A stretch of 64,000 nt of DNA from Anaerosalibacter massiliensis (GTDB lineage Bacteria > Bacillota > Clostridia > Tissierellales > Sporanaerobacteraceae). The first letter of the stretch is position 1; the number at the start of each line of letters is the position of its first letter. The notes under the pieces were generated by a model, which saw only the letters and a list, made by a program, of their open reading frames with translations, did not search any database and was not told the DNA's origin. The position numbers and the translations under genes are program-made. Positions 8,449-16,164 of this stretch are shown piece after piece. Location: the NCBI GenBank assembly GCA_000751555.1, contig CCEZ01000075.1:124001-188000 (forward strand). Reading direction: 5' to 3'.

Positions 8449-9354
8449 ATGGATAAAAAAATCATAACTTTTGACATTGGTGGAACTAACATCAAATACG
8501 GTATGGCAGATAAAAAAGGAAATATTTGTTATAAGGGAAAATACCCTACACCAAAAAAACTAGATGATTTTTTAAATAGTATAAAAAAAGTAGTAGATAG
8601 TTTAAAAATAAAAATAGATGAGAGTAAAATAGATGGTATAGCTATGAGTGTTCCCGGTGCTGTAAATAATAATACGGGGATTATAGAAGGGGCTAGCGCA
8701 GTACCTTATATTCATCATTGTAATATGAGAGAGTTAATTACTAAGACAACTGGATTTAAAGTATCATTTGAAAATGATGCAAACTGTGCAGCTTTAGCAG
8801 AAGTATGGAAAGGCTCTGGAAAAGATGTTAATGATGCCCTATTTGTAATATGTGGTACTGGAATAGGCGGTTCAATAATAAAAAATAAAAAAATTCATAC
8901 TGGGAAAAACCTTTATGGTGGAGAATTTGGATACATGATAATGGATAGAGATTTTGAAACAGGAAAATTTAAAAATTGGAGTGAAACTTCTTCTACATCA
9001 TCTATAGTTAGAAATGCAGCCAGACTAATGGGAATAAGTCCAAGAGATTTAAATGGAGTTAGAGTGTTTCAATTGGCGGAGGAAGGAAATAAATATTGCA
9101 TAAAGGCGATAGAAACATTTTATCAAAATTTTGCAACTGGTTTATATACACTTCAATATATTTATGACCCAGAAGTTATAATAATAGGTGGTGCTATAAG
9201 CGAGAGGGAAGATTTAATAGATAAAATAAATGAGAAATTAGAATTTTTAAAAGCTCATATAGATATAACTACTATTTTGCCCACTATAAAAAAATGTGAA
9301 TATGGAAATGATGCGAATTTAATAGGTGCAGTATATAATTACATTTTGAATTAA
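8449..9354 (+). CDS. ROK family sugar kinase
   Basis: Cytoplasmic ATP-dependent sugar kinase of 301 residues. The N-terminal phosphate-binding loop is DIGGTNIKYG, and the second is CGTGIGGSII, followed by GGEFGYM. The CxCGxxGC zinc motif of many ROK kinases is absent, as in the zinc-free beta-glucoside kinases (BglK) of other Firmicutes. It starts 13 bases after the GH1 gene and closes the operon. It could phosphorylate the free sugar released by the two glycosidases, or an imported beta-glucoside. The exact sugar cannot be read from the sequence. Confidence 0.85.
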   Translation: MDKKIITFDIGGTNIKYGMADKKGNICYKGKYPTPKKLDDFLNSIKKVVDSLKIKIDESKIDGIAMSVPGAVNNNTGIIEGASAVPYIHHCNMRELITKTTGFKVSFENDANCAALAEVWKGSGKDVNDALFVICGTGIGGSIIKNKKIHTGKNLYGGEFGYMIMDRDFETGKFKNWSETSSTSSIVRNAARLMGISPRDLNGVRVFQLAEEGNKYCIKAIETFYQNFATGLYTLQYIYDPEVIIIGGAISEREDLIDKINEKLEFLKAHIDITTILPTIKKCEYGNDANLIGAVYNYILN

Positions 9355-9359
9355 AGCCT

Positions 9360-9461
9360 ATGCCTAATAGTGGCAAAACAAGTGTAGTAGGTAAAGTTGC
9401 AGATGAAGAAGTATATTTATTAGATAAAATTAGACCTTTGCAAAAGTTTAGATCAAAGTAG
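9360..9461 (+). pseudogene. Short orphan reading frame, probable gene scrap
   Basis: Thirty-three codons from ATG 9360 to TAG 9459-9461, right after the ROK kinase, read sensibly (KVADEEVYLLDKIRPLQKF) but no ribosome binding site precedes them. It looks like the tail of a lost gene; no family is assigned. From 9462 to 9560 the only other item is the TGGGATGTTTTGTTTGGCATA motif related to the one at 1066. Confidence 0.25.
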
Positions 9462-9560
9462 ATGTGTGTCAATGGGATGTTTTGTTTGGCATATCTTAAA
9501 ATTTAGATGATTAAAATAAGTCTAAAAGAGATAATATAAATTTTTGAATTTAAATATTCC

Positions 9561-9589
9561 TTGACATATCTTATACTTGATGTTAATAT
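9561..9589 (+). promoter_or_regulatory. Sigma-A promoter of the methionine operon
   Basis: TTGACA at 9561-9566 and TAATAT at 9584-9589 are separated by exactly 17 bases. Transcription would start near 9596, just upstream of the first riboswitch-like element at 9614. Confidence 0.8.
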
Positions 9590-9613
9590 GTTTACAACAA
9601 TTAAATAATATAA

Positions 9614-9703
9614 CTTATCCAGAATTAGGGTAGAGAATTAGCTCGTTGACCCTATACCAACCTGTTATATTTTTAATAAGGTGGTTCTGCTAATGTCGAT
9701 AAG
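9614..9703 (+). ncRNA. Diverged S-box (SAM-I clan) riboswitch-like element
   Basis: P1 is formed by CTTATC 9614-9619 with GATAAG 9698-9703, identical in sequence to the P1 of the canonical S-box downstream. P2a is AGGGT 9627-9631 with ACCCT 9649-9653. P2b is GAG 9633-9635 with CTC 9642-9644. A GTT bulge followed by GA fits a kink-turn. A P3 hairpin spans about 9654-9686 (ACC..CC with GG.GGT). The P2 loop ATTAG 9637-9641 is complementary to CTAAT 9690-9694, matching the S-box pseudoknot. P4 is absent. It is followed by its own terminator. The ligand is unproven; SAM or a relative is the obvious guess. Confidence 0.6.
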
Positions 9704-9723
9704 ATGGATGATAAAAAGAGATT

Positions 9724-9756
9724 AAATCCTTCCTAAGACATTAGGAAGGATTTTTT
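9724..9756 (+). terminator. Terminator of the first leader element
   Basis: AAATCCTTCCTAA at 9724-9736 pairs with TTAGGAAGGATTT at 9741-9753 around a 4-base loop and ends in T residues. Its position 20 bases after the S-box-like P1 helix suggests ligand-controlled termination. Confidence 0.8.
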
Positions 9757-9766
9757 GATGGATAAT

Positions 9767-9866
9767 CTTATCAAGAGAGGTGGAGGGACTGGCCCTATGA
9801 AGCCCGGCAACAACCAGTTTAAACTGGAAATGTGCCAATTCCTGCAGCCATTGGCTGAAAGATAAG
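9767..9866 (+). ncRNA. SAM-I (S-box) riboswitch
   Basis: This is a textbook S-box aptamer. P1 pairs CTTATC 9767-9772 with GATAAG 9861-9866. The conserved core blocks GGTGGAGGGACTGGCCC, ATGAAGCCCGGCAAC and GTGCCAATTCCTGC appear in order, with a P4 hairpin CAGCC/GGCTG near 9844-9856. It senses S-adenosylmethionine and turns off the downstream metY-metA-hom-lysC operon through the terminator that follows. Confidence 0.95.
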
Positions 9867-9892
9867 AAGGTCTTATTTTCATTTATTTATTT

Positions 9893-9929
9893 AGACACTT
9901 CTTATTTATAGAAGTGTCTTTTATTTTTT
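9893..9929 (+). terminator. Terminator of the SAM-I riboswitch
   Basis: AGACACTTC at 9893-9901 pairs with GAAGTGTCT at 9911-9919 and runs into a T-rich tract ending 24 bases before metY. Confidence 0.85.
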
Positions 9930-9952
9930 AAAAATTGAAAGGAGAGATATAC

Positions 9953-11230
9953 ATGAAAAAAGATTGTAAACAAGGAACAATATGTGTTCAAGGAGGATAT
10001 TCTCCAAAATCAGGAGAGCCAAGGGTGCTTCCTATTTATCAAAGTACAACATATAAGTATAAAGATCCTGATCAACTTGCAAATATATTTGATTTAAAAG
10101 AAGAAGGCCATATGTATTCAAGGATAAGCAATCCAACTGTTGCTGCCTTTGAGGAAAAGATAAGTCAACTTGAAGATGGAGTAGGAGCATTAGCCACTTC
10201 GTCAGGGCAAGCAGCTACAACTATTGGAATACTAAATATATGTGGACAAAATCAACATATCTTGGCTTTATCCACATTGTATGGTGGCACTTATACATTG
10301 TTATCCACAACTTTAAAAAAATATGGTATAGAAGTAACTTTTATTGATCCAAATATGGATGTGGAGGAAATACTAAATTATTCTAAACCAAATACTAGGG
10401 CTATATATGCAGAAACTATAGGAAATCCTGCATTGAATGTTTTAGATTTTGAAAAATATTCTAAGGTAGCAAAGACATTAGATATACCTTTTATTGTTGA
10501 CAATACATTTCCCACTCCATATCTTTGTCAGCCTTTTAAACATGGAGCCAATATTATAATCCACTCAGCAACTAAGTATATAGATGGCCATGCAAATAAT
10601 ATAGGTGGTGTAATAATAGATGGAGGTAATTTCAATTGGGATAATGGGAAATATCCAGAGTTTACAGAACCTGATGAAAGCTATCATGGTATTAGATATT
10701 ATAAAGAGTTTAAAGAAAAAGCATATATAACAAAAGCCAGAACCCAATTATTAAGAGACATAGGTTGTTCTCTAAGTCCTTTTAACAGCTTTATGTTTAA
10801 TTTAGGGTTAGAAACCCTTCATTTAAGAATGGAAAAACATAGCCAAAATGCTTTAAAGTTAGCTAAATACTTAGAAAGTCATGAAAAAGTTTCTTGGGTT
10901 AATTATCCTAAATTAGAAAGTCATCCTGACTATGAATTAAGTCAAAAATATTTACCTTTAGGTGGAAGTGGTATACTTACTTTTGGAATAGAAGGAGGAA
11001 AAGCTGGAGCTAAAAAATTTATGACTAATTTAAATCTTGTTTCTTTAGTCGTCCATTTAGGTGATGTAAGGACTTCTGTACTTCATCCTGCTTCAACTAC
11101 CCATAGACAACTTAGTACTAAAGAGTTGAAAAAGGCTGGAATTAAAGAAGACATGATAAGAGTATCTGTAGGAATAGAAGATATTTCAGATATAATAGAG
11201 GACTTCCATAGTGCTTTAAGTTTAATTTAA
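9953..11230 (+). CDS. metY: O-acetylhomoserine sulfhydrylase (MetY)
   Basis: PLP-dependent enzyme that makes homocysteine from O-acetylhomoserine and sulfide. It belongs to the Cys/Met metabolism family: the PLP lysine lies in IIIHSATKYIDGHAN, and the N-terminal CVQGGYSPKSGEPRVLPIYQ block is typical of MetY rather than MetB. About 425 residues, the usual length. The ATG at 9953 is chosen because GGAGAG at 9941-9946 lies 6 bases upstream; a TTG at 9935 precedes that site. It is the first gene after the tandem riboswitches. Its pairing with an acetyl-type MetA defines a direct-sulfhydrylation methionine route. Confidence 0.92.
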   Translation: MKKDCKQGTICVQGGYSPKSGEPRVLPIYQSTTYKYKDPDQLANIFDLKEEGHMYSRISNPTVAAFEEKISQLEDGVGALATSSGQAATTIGILNICGQNQHILALSTLYGGTYTLLSTTLKKYGIEVTFIDPNMDVEEILNYSKPNTRAIYAETIGNPALNVLDFEKYSKVAKTLDIPFIVDNTFPTPYLCQPFKHGANIIIHSATKYIDGHANNIGGVIIDGGNFNWDNGKYPEFTEPDESYHGIRYYKEFKEKAYITKARTQLLRDIGCSLSPFNSFMFNLGLETLHLRMEKHSQNALKLAKYLESHEKVSWVNYPKLESHPDYELSQKYLPLGGSGILTFGIEGGKAGAKKFMTNLNLVSLVVHLGDVRTSVLHPASTTHRQLSTKELKKAGIKEDMIRVSVGIEDISDIIEDFHSALSLI

Positions 11231-11243
11231 AAAGGTGATAAAA

Positions 11244-12080
11244 ATGAGTATTTATTTAGAAAAAAATGTTTTAAATTTAGAAAAAGAGAAAAAAGTTCCC
11301 AAAATAGGGATTTTAAATTTAATGCCAAATAAAATTGAAACGGAAATACATTTTTTAAATCTTTTATCCCAAGTTTCTATAGATATTTATATATATTTTA
11401 TTCGTCTTGAAAGTTATATTCCTAAAAATTGTAGTTTTAAGTATTTAAAAGATAATTATATAACTTTAAAAGATATAGAAAATGATTTTTTAGATGGATT
11501 GATAATAACAGGTGCTCCTTTAGAATTAAAAGAGTTTGAAGATGTAGAATACTGGCAAGAACTTAGTTCTATAATGGAGTTTTCTAAAAAAAATATAAAA
11601 TCCACCATATATATATGTTGGGGAGCTTTAGCTGGATTTTATTATCATTATGGAATACCTAAATATAATTTGGAAGAAAAGGTATTTGGAGTCTTTCCAC
11701 ACAATGTTCTTAATAAAAATCATAGATTATTGAAAGGTTTTGATGATGAGTTTCTAGTTCCTCATTCTAGATATTCATTAGTGAGAGAAGAAGATATAAG
11801 AAAAGAGAAAGGTCTCGAAATATTATCAACTTCAGATGAAACAGGAATATTTTTAGTATCTGATAAAGGTTGTAATAAAATTTTTTTAACTGGTCATCTT
11901 GAATATGAATCTGAAACATTGAAAAAAGAATATGAAAGAGATACTAAATTAGGAAAACCAATAAAAATGCCTAAATATTATTCTTACAAGGATGATTTAA
12001 ATACTAAATTAAAATCAAGATGGAGAGCTCATGCTACTCTATTTTATACAAATTGGATATATGAATATTTAATAAGGTAG
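11244..12080 (+). CDS. metA: Homoserine O-acetyltransferase (MetA family)
   Basis: Cytoplasmic acyltransferase of 278 residues that activates homoserine. The catalytic Cys125 is in YICWGALAG, the His in TGHLEYE, and the N-terminal GILNLMPNKIETE block is a family hallmark. In ITGAPLELKEF, Glu94 sits where an acidic residue is reported to favour acetyl-CoA and glycine succinyl-CoA, so the product is probably O-acetylhomoserine. This suits the MetY gene 13 bases upstream. The ATG at 11244 follows AAAGGTGA; the GTG at 11235 overlaps that binding site. The protein lacks part of the N-terminus seen in longer homologues but keeps all the core motifs. Confidence 0.9.
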   Translation: MSIYLEKNVLNLEKEKKVPKIGILNLMPNKIETEIHFLNLLSQVSIDIYIYFIRLESYIPKNCSFKYLKDNYITLKDIENDFLDGLIITGAPLELKEFEDVEYWQELSSIMEFSKKNIKSTIYICWGALAGFYYHYGIPKYNLEEKVFGVFPHNVLNKNHRLLKGFDDEFLVPHSRYSLVREEDIRKEKGLEILSTSDETGIFLVSDKGCNKIFLTGHLEYESETLKKEYERDTKLGKPIKMPKYYSYKDDLNTKLKSRWRAHATLFYTNWIYEYLIR

Positions 12081-12090
12081 GTGTATATAA

Positions 12091-13332
12091 ATGATAAATA
12101 TTGGACTTATGGGACTTGGTACAGTTGGTTCAGGAGTATATGAAATAATTAATAATAGGAGAAGATTTTTTGAAGATGAAATAGGGGAAAAAATAAAAAT
12201 TAAAAAAGTACTAGTTAAAAATAAAAATAAAAATAGAAATATTGATATTGATGATAAATTACTAACTTTAAATCCTAAAGATATATTAGACGATCCAGAA
12301 GTTGATATAGTAATAGATGTTTTGAGTGAAAAAGAAATTGCTTATGATTATTTAAAATATGCTTTAGAAAACAAGAAACATGTTGTTACAGCCAATAAAG
12401 CAGTTGTATCTTCCAAAATGGAGGAATTATTATATTTGTCAAAGGAAAATAATAAGGCATTTCTTTTTGAAGCTAGTGTAGGTGGAGGAATACCTATAAT
12501 AAATTCTTTAAAACAAGGAATAAAAGCTGATGATATATTCCAAATTCAAGGAATATTAAATGGCACAACAAATTACATACTTACAAAAATGTACGAAAAA
12601 GGTATTTGTTTTAAAGATGCATTAAAAGATGCACAAGATAAAGGATATGCTGAAGCAGATCCTACAGATGATATTAAAGGATATGATACTGGAAGAAAAC
12701 TAGCTATATTATCCACTATCGCTTACAATCAACCAGTAGATTCAAAGTTTATTAATTGTCGTGGAATTGATGAAATAAGTATTGAAGATATAAATGAGTT
12801 TAGAAAATTGAAACTTGTTCCCAAACTCATTGGTAGTTCGCAAAGATCTGATAATCATATTTATGCAAGTGTGGAGCCACTATTAGTAAAGGATGAATCT
12901 TTCTTTTCTAATGTTAAAGATGCTTTCAATATCATTTCCTTAAGAGGCTATAATACTGGAGAATTACGTTTTTATGGTCAAGGAGCTGGGAAAAATCCTA
13001 CAGCCAATTCTGTAGTGCTAGATGTATTGGATATAGTTAAGGGAACTTACACAAATGGAAAAGTTTATGAAAATAGAAAAATAAGTGGAGATAAATATTT
13101 AACATTTGACGGAGAGTATTATCTTAGACTTAGTTCAAAAGATGGAAAAGATAATAATTATCTATTAAATATACTTAATATGTATAATTCTAAGCATAAA
13201 GTGATAAATGATAAAGAAAGTTTAATTGTAATACTTCCTTGGACTTCGGAAAATTTGATTAATAAAATGATAAATGAAATTAAATTAAATGTAGAAGATA
13301 TAAGGTATTTTTATTCTGGAATATATGGTTAG
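12091..13332 (+). CDS. hom: Homoserine dehydrogenase
   Basis: NAD(P)-dependent reduction of aspartate semialdehyde to homoserine. The N-terminal Rossmann loop is GLMGLGTVGSGV. The central catalytic domain contains VTANKAVVS, GGGIPII and NGTTNYIL, followed by the signature AEADPTDDIKGYD. A shortened C-terminal segment (about 350-413) takes the place of the ACT domain. It supplies homoserine to MetA just upstream and lies 16 bases before the aspartate kinase gene, giving a complete aspartate-to-homocysteine branch except for asd. Confidence 0.93.
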   Translation: MINIGLMGLGTVGSGVYEIINNRRRFFEDEIGEKIKIKKVLVKNKNKNRNIDIDDKLLTLNPKDILDDPEVDIVIDVLSEKEIAYDYLKYALENKKHVVTANKAVVSSKMEELLYLSKENNKAFLFEASVGGGIPIINSLKQGIKADDIFQIQGILNGTTNYILTKMYEKGICFKDALKDAQDKGYAEADPTDDIKGYDTGRKLAILSTIAYNQPVDSKFINCRGIDEISIEDINEFRKLKLVPKLIGSSQRSDNHIYASVEPLLVKDESFFSNVKDAFNIISLRGYNTGELRFYGQGAGKNPTANSVVLDVLDIVKGTYTNGKVYENRKISGDKYLTFDGEYYLRLSSKDGKDNNYLLNILNMYNSKHKVINDKESLIVILPWTSENLINKMINEIKLNVEDIRYFYSGIYG

Positions 13333-13348
13333 AAGGGATTGATAGCAA

Positions 13349-14551
13349 ATGGATGTAGTTGTTCAAAAGTATGGAGGTTCCTCAGTAGAGAATATTGAAA
13401 AAATAAAATATATAGCTAAAAGAATAATTACTAAAAAACAAGAAAAAAAGAATTTAGTTGTAGTAGTATCAGCTATGGGAAATACCACAGACAAATTAGT
13501 ATCCCTGTCTAAAAAGGTATCTAATATACCAGATAAAAGAGAATTAGATGTGCTATTGTCCACAGGAGAGCAGCAAACAGCGGCCTTGTTATCTATGATT
13601 TTAAAAGAATTAGGATGTGATTCTATTTCTTTAACGGGATATCAAGCCAAAATATATACAGAAGGTGAGCATACTAGATCTACTATAAAAGATATTGATA
13701 AAAGCAGTATTTTAAGATATTTAAAGCAGGGGAAAGTAGTTATAGTTCCAGGTTTTCAGGGAATTGATAATAAAGGAGATATAACAACCTTGGGCAGAGG
13801 AGGTTCGGATATTACTGCTGTAGCTCTAGCAGGAAGACTTAATTGTATATGTGAGATATATACTGATGTAGAAGGTGTATATTCTGTAGATCCAAGAATA
13901 TTTTCTAATGGAAAGAAAATAGAATACATTGACTATAATGAAATGCTTTCTCTATCTTCTTCTGGCACAAAAGTATTAGATAAAAGAGCCATAAAATTAG
14001 CTAAACAATATAATGTACCAATTTATTTAGCTTCAAGTTTTACTGATAGTAAGGGTACTTTTATAGGGGAGGTTAGCAAGGTGGAAGAAAGCAAAATAAC
14101 AGGATTATCAATAGATGAAAGTTGTATTATAATAAATATATTAAATATTAATAATAGTGAACATGAAATAATAAATTTTTTAAATACTTTAATCAGCATT
14201 GGAGTAGATATAAATACTATAAATGTTTTGAATATTCCAAATGAAGCTATAAACATATCGTTCATATGTTCAAAAGATGATTATGGTTCAATTGATAATA
14301 TAGAAGAATTAGTTTACTCGGAAATTAATCCAATAAAAGTTGTTAAAGATGAAGATTCTATGAAAGTAACTCTAATTGGGACAGGAATTAATTTAGTGGC
14401 AGATTATCATACTAGAATATTTAAAACATTTTATGACAATAACATAAAAGTAAAGCAGGTGATTAATACTGAATTTAGTATATCCTATGTTATTAGTAAA
14501 GAGGATAAAAAGAAACTTATTTCAGATATAGTTAAAGAATTTAGTTTATGA
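13349..14551 (+). CDS. lysC: Aspartate kinase
   Basis: First enzyme of the aspartate amino-acid family. The kinase domain (about 1-230) has VQKYGGSSVEN at the N-terminus, STGEQQTAALLS and TTLGRGGSDITAVALA. Two ACT-like regulatory repeats follow (about 260-400), which normally bind lysine and/or threonine. At 400 residues it is a monofunctional kinase. Last gene of the S-box operon, so in this organism kinase supply appears tied to SAM level. The symbol lysC is used generically; which isoenzyme class it belongs to cannot be told. Confidence 0.9.
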   Translation: MDVVVQKYGGSSVENIEKIKYIAKRIITKKQEKKNLVVVVSAMGNTTDKLVSLSKKVSNIPDKRELDVLLSTGEQQTAALLSMILKELGCDSISLTGYQAKIYTEGEHTRSTIKDIDKSSILRYLKQGKVVIVPGFQGIDNKGDITTLGRGGSDITAVALAGRLNCICEIYTDVEGVYSVDPRIFSNGKKIEYIDYNEMLSLSSSGTKVLDKRAIKLAKQYNVPIYLASSFTDSKGTFIGEVSKVEESKITGLSIDESCIIINILNINNSEHEIINFLNTLISIGVDINTINVLNIPNEAINISFICSKDDYGSIDNIEELVYSEINPIKVVKDEDSMKVTLIGTGINLVADYHTRIFKTFYDNNIKVKQVINTEFSISYVISKEDKKKLISDIVKEFSL

Positions 14552-14584
14552 TATAATATAATAAAATGGCTGGGGGATAATGCT

Positions 14585-15172
14585 ATGGATAATGAAGAAA
14601 AAATTTTGATGATACTAGGTGACATTCAAAAGCAATTTAATTCATTTGACAGCAGACTTTCAGACTTAGAAAAAAGCACTGAAGGGCAGTTTAAATCATT
14701 AGATAATAAATTTTCAGGCTTAGAAAAAAGCACTGAAGAGCATTTTAAATCATTAGATAATAAATTTTCAGGCTTAGAAAAAAGTACTGAAGAGCATTTT
14801 AAATCATTAGATAATAAATTTTCAGGCTTAGAAAAAAGTACTGAAGAGCAGTTTAAATCATTAGATAATAAATTTTCAGACTTAGAAAAAAGCACTGAAG
14901 AGCAGTTTAAATCATTAGACAATAAGTTTTCAGATTCAGAAAAGAATACTAAAGACCAGTTTAAGTTATTAGAAGAAAAGATGGATAATCGCTTTAAGTC
15001 AATAGAAGAACGTATAAAAAATGAACATGATATGACTAGAAAGGAATTAAAATCAGAAGTTCAATATGTTCATGATGAAGTTAAAGAAATGAGAGAAGAC
15101 TTTAGATCTGTAGAACAAATAACTGCAAAGAATTGGCATGATATAAATAATCTCAAATCTATTATATCATAA
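14585..15172 (+). CDS. Coiled-coil protein with 18-residue tandem repeats
   Basis: A 195-residue, highly charged protein with no membrane segment or signal peptide. Residues 28-135 are six near-identical 18-residue units of the form LEKSTEEQFKSLDNKFSD, and the rest (136-195) continues as predicted coiled coil. Eighteen residues equal one heptad plus one hendecad, so the hydrophobic stripe stays in register along a straight helix. The function is not recognised; such proteins are often scaffolds or surface/cytoskeletal spacers. It follows lysC by 33 bases but has its own GGGGG binding site. Nothing links it to amino-acid synthesis. Confidence 0.75.
   Translation: MDNEEKILMILGDIQKQFNSFDSRLSDLEKSTEGQFKSLDNKFSGLEKSTEEHFKSLDNKFSGLEKSTEEHFKSLDNKFSGLEKSTEEQFKSLDNKFSDLEKSTEEQFKSLDNKFSDSEKNTKDQFKLLEEKMDNRFKSIEERIKNEHDMTRKELKSEVQYVHDEVKEMREDFRSVEQITAKNWHDINNLKSIIS
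14666..14989 (+). repeat. Six 54-bp tandem repeats inside the coiled-coil gene
   Basis: Units begin at 14666, 14720, 14774, 14828, 14882 and 14936. The first five are nearly identical at the DNA level, differing mostly at silent or Gln/His and Gly/Asp codons; the sixth is diverged. The unit is a multiple of three, so slippage or recombination would change protein length by 18 residues without breaking the frame. Confidence 0.9.
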
Positions 15173-15219
15173 AACTTTATTATTCAATACTTTAACAATT
15201 TTTAAAGGAAGTGTTTTTT

Positions 15220-15765
15220 ATGGATAAATTAGAAAATTTAAAAGAAGATTTTATTAGTGCAGTAGAAGAATTATTAGAGAAAGCTAATTTAAAAGAAGAA
15301 GACATTTTAGTTATAGGTGGTAGTACTAGTGAAATTATTGGTGAAACTATTGGTTCTGCCTCTGTACCAGATATTGGGGTAGAACTTATTAATAGTATAA
15401 TGCCTATTATCAAAAGAGAAAACATATTTCTAGCTGTTCAATGTTGTGAACATTTAAATAGAGCTTTAATTATAGAAGAACGATGTGCTAAAAAATATGG
15501 ATTAACACCTGTTACAGTAGTACCTCATCCTAAGGCAGGAGGATCATTAAGCTCTGCTTATTATAGAGCTTTAGACAATCCAGTAGTAGTTGAAGAAATA
15601 CAGGCAGATGCAGGTCTTGATATAGGAGATACTTTTATTGGCATGCATTTAAAAAGAGTAGCTGTTCCAGTAAGATTGTCTATTAAAAATATTGGCTCAG
15701 CCCATTTGACTGCAGCTAGAGTAAGACCAAAACTTATTGGTGGAGAAAGGGCAAAGTATGAATAA
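15220..15765 (+). CDS. YwlG/UPF0340 family protein
   Basis: A conserved Firmicutes protein of about 181 residues (TIGR01440-type) with unknown biochemical function. Recognisable blocks are IGGSTSEIIGETIGSAS, QCCEHLNRAL, VPHPKAGGSLS and FIGMHLKRVAVPVR. Homologues often lie near glycine hydroxymethyltransferase or nucleotide genes; here it stands alone between the coiled-coil gene and a thiamine locus. The ATG at 15220 is chosen because AAAGGAAG at 15204-15211 lies 8 bases upstream; the GTG at 15211 overlaps it. The protein looks intact. Confidence 0.85.
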   Translation: MDKLENLKEDFISAVEELLEKANLKEEDILVIGGSTSEIIGETIGSASVPDIGVELINSIMPIIKRENIFLAVQCCEHLNRALIIEERCAKKYGLTPVTVVPHPKAGGSLSSAYYRALDNPVVVEEIQADAGLDIGDTFIGMHLKRVAVPVRLSIKNIGSAHLTAARVRPKLIGGERAKYE

Positions 15766-15795
15766 TACTCAAATATTAGTTTAAAATTGGATACG

Positions 15796-15851
15796 GGGAT
15801 AGTATTTTGTTATTGTATATGATTATCAAAATACTATCCCTATATTTGTTA
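15796..15851 (+). terminator. Terminator after the ywlG-like gene
   Basis: GGGATAGTATTTTG at 15796-15809 pairs perfectly with CAAAATACTATCCC at 15827-15840, followed by TATATTTGTT. The tract is not pure U, so termination may be leaky. Confidence 0.7.
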
Positions 15852-15971
15852 TTGCCAATTTATAGTATAAATAAATCCTGGCAAATATTTACAGATAAAA
15901 ATGTAATGCAAGATTATTGGATTTATTTCAACGATTTATGATATGATTAAAGTACAAGAGAATATAAAAAT

Positions 15972-16060
15972 GGGAGCTTAGATAAACTTTGCTGAGAGGA
16001 GCTGTGATATCAGTTCGACCATATAACCTGATTTGGATAATTCCAACGTAGGGATCATTT
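15972..16060 (+). ncRNA. TPP riboswitch (THI element)
   Basis: The GGGAGCT start, GCTGAGAGG, and AACCTGATTTGGATAATTCC followed by AACGTAGGGA are the conserved THI-box blocks in the correct order. Two bases in the usually invariant ATCTGGATAATGCCAGCG segment differ (TTTGG and TTCCAACG), but the changes are compensatory in pairing. It senses thiamine pyrophosphate and controls the decayed HAD gene and thiD through the terminator that follows. Confidence 0.9.
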
Positions 16061-16074
16061 AAGAATTTACAATG

Positions 16075-16099
16075 AGACTTGCAATGGCAAGTCTTTTTT
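16075..16099 (+). terminator. Terminator of the TPP riboswitch
   Basis: AGACTTGC 16075-16082 pairs with GCAAGTCT 16087-16094 around an AATG loop, followed by six T residues. The spacing of about 15 bases from the aptamer is typical of transcription attenuation. Confidence 0.88.
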
Positions 16100-16164
16100 A
16101 TATAAAAATAGAGGAATATTAGGGTTTAAAAAAATCTTTGAAAATGTATAGGAGTAAAATCTAA

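Noticed and set aside
9614-9756. T-box leader
   Set aside because: AAGGTGGTTCTGC superficially resembles the T-box sequence, but the aptamer is only about 90 bases, lacks a stem I with specifier loop, and shows S-box P1, P2, P3 and pseudoknot pairing instead.
14626-14922. Minus-strand repeat-containing frame opposite the coiled-coil gene
   Set aside because: It is the mirror of the 54-bp repeats; no ribosome site, and the plus frame has a start, binding site and coiled-coil logic.
14666-14989. CRISPR array
   Set aside because: The periodic 54-bp units have no unique spacers and lie in one open reading frame.
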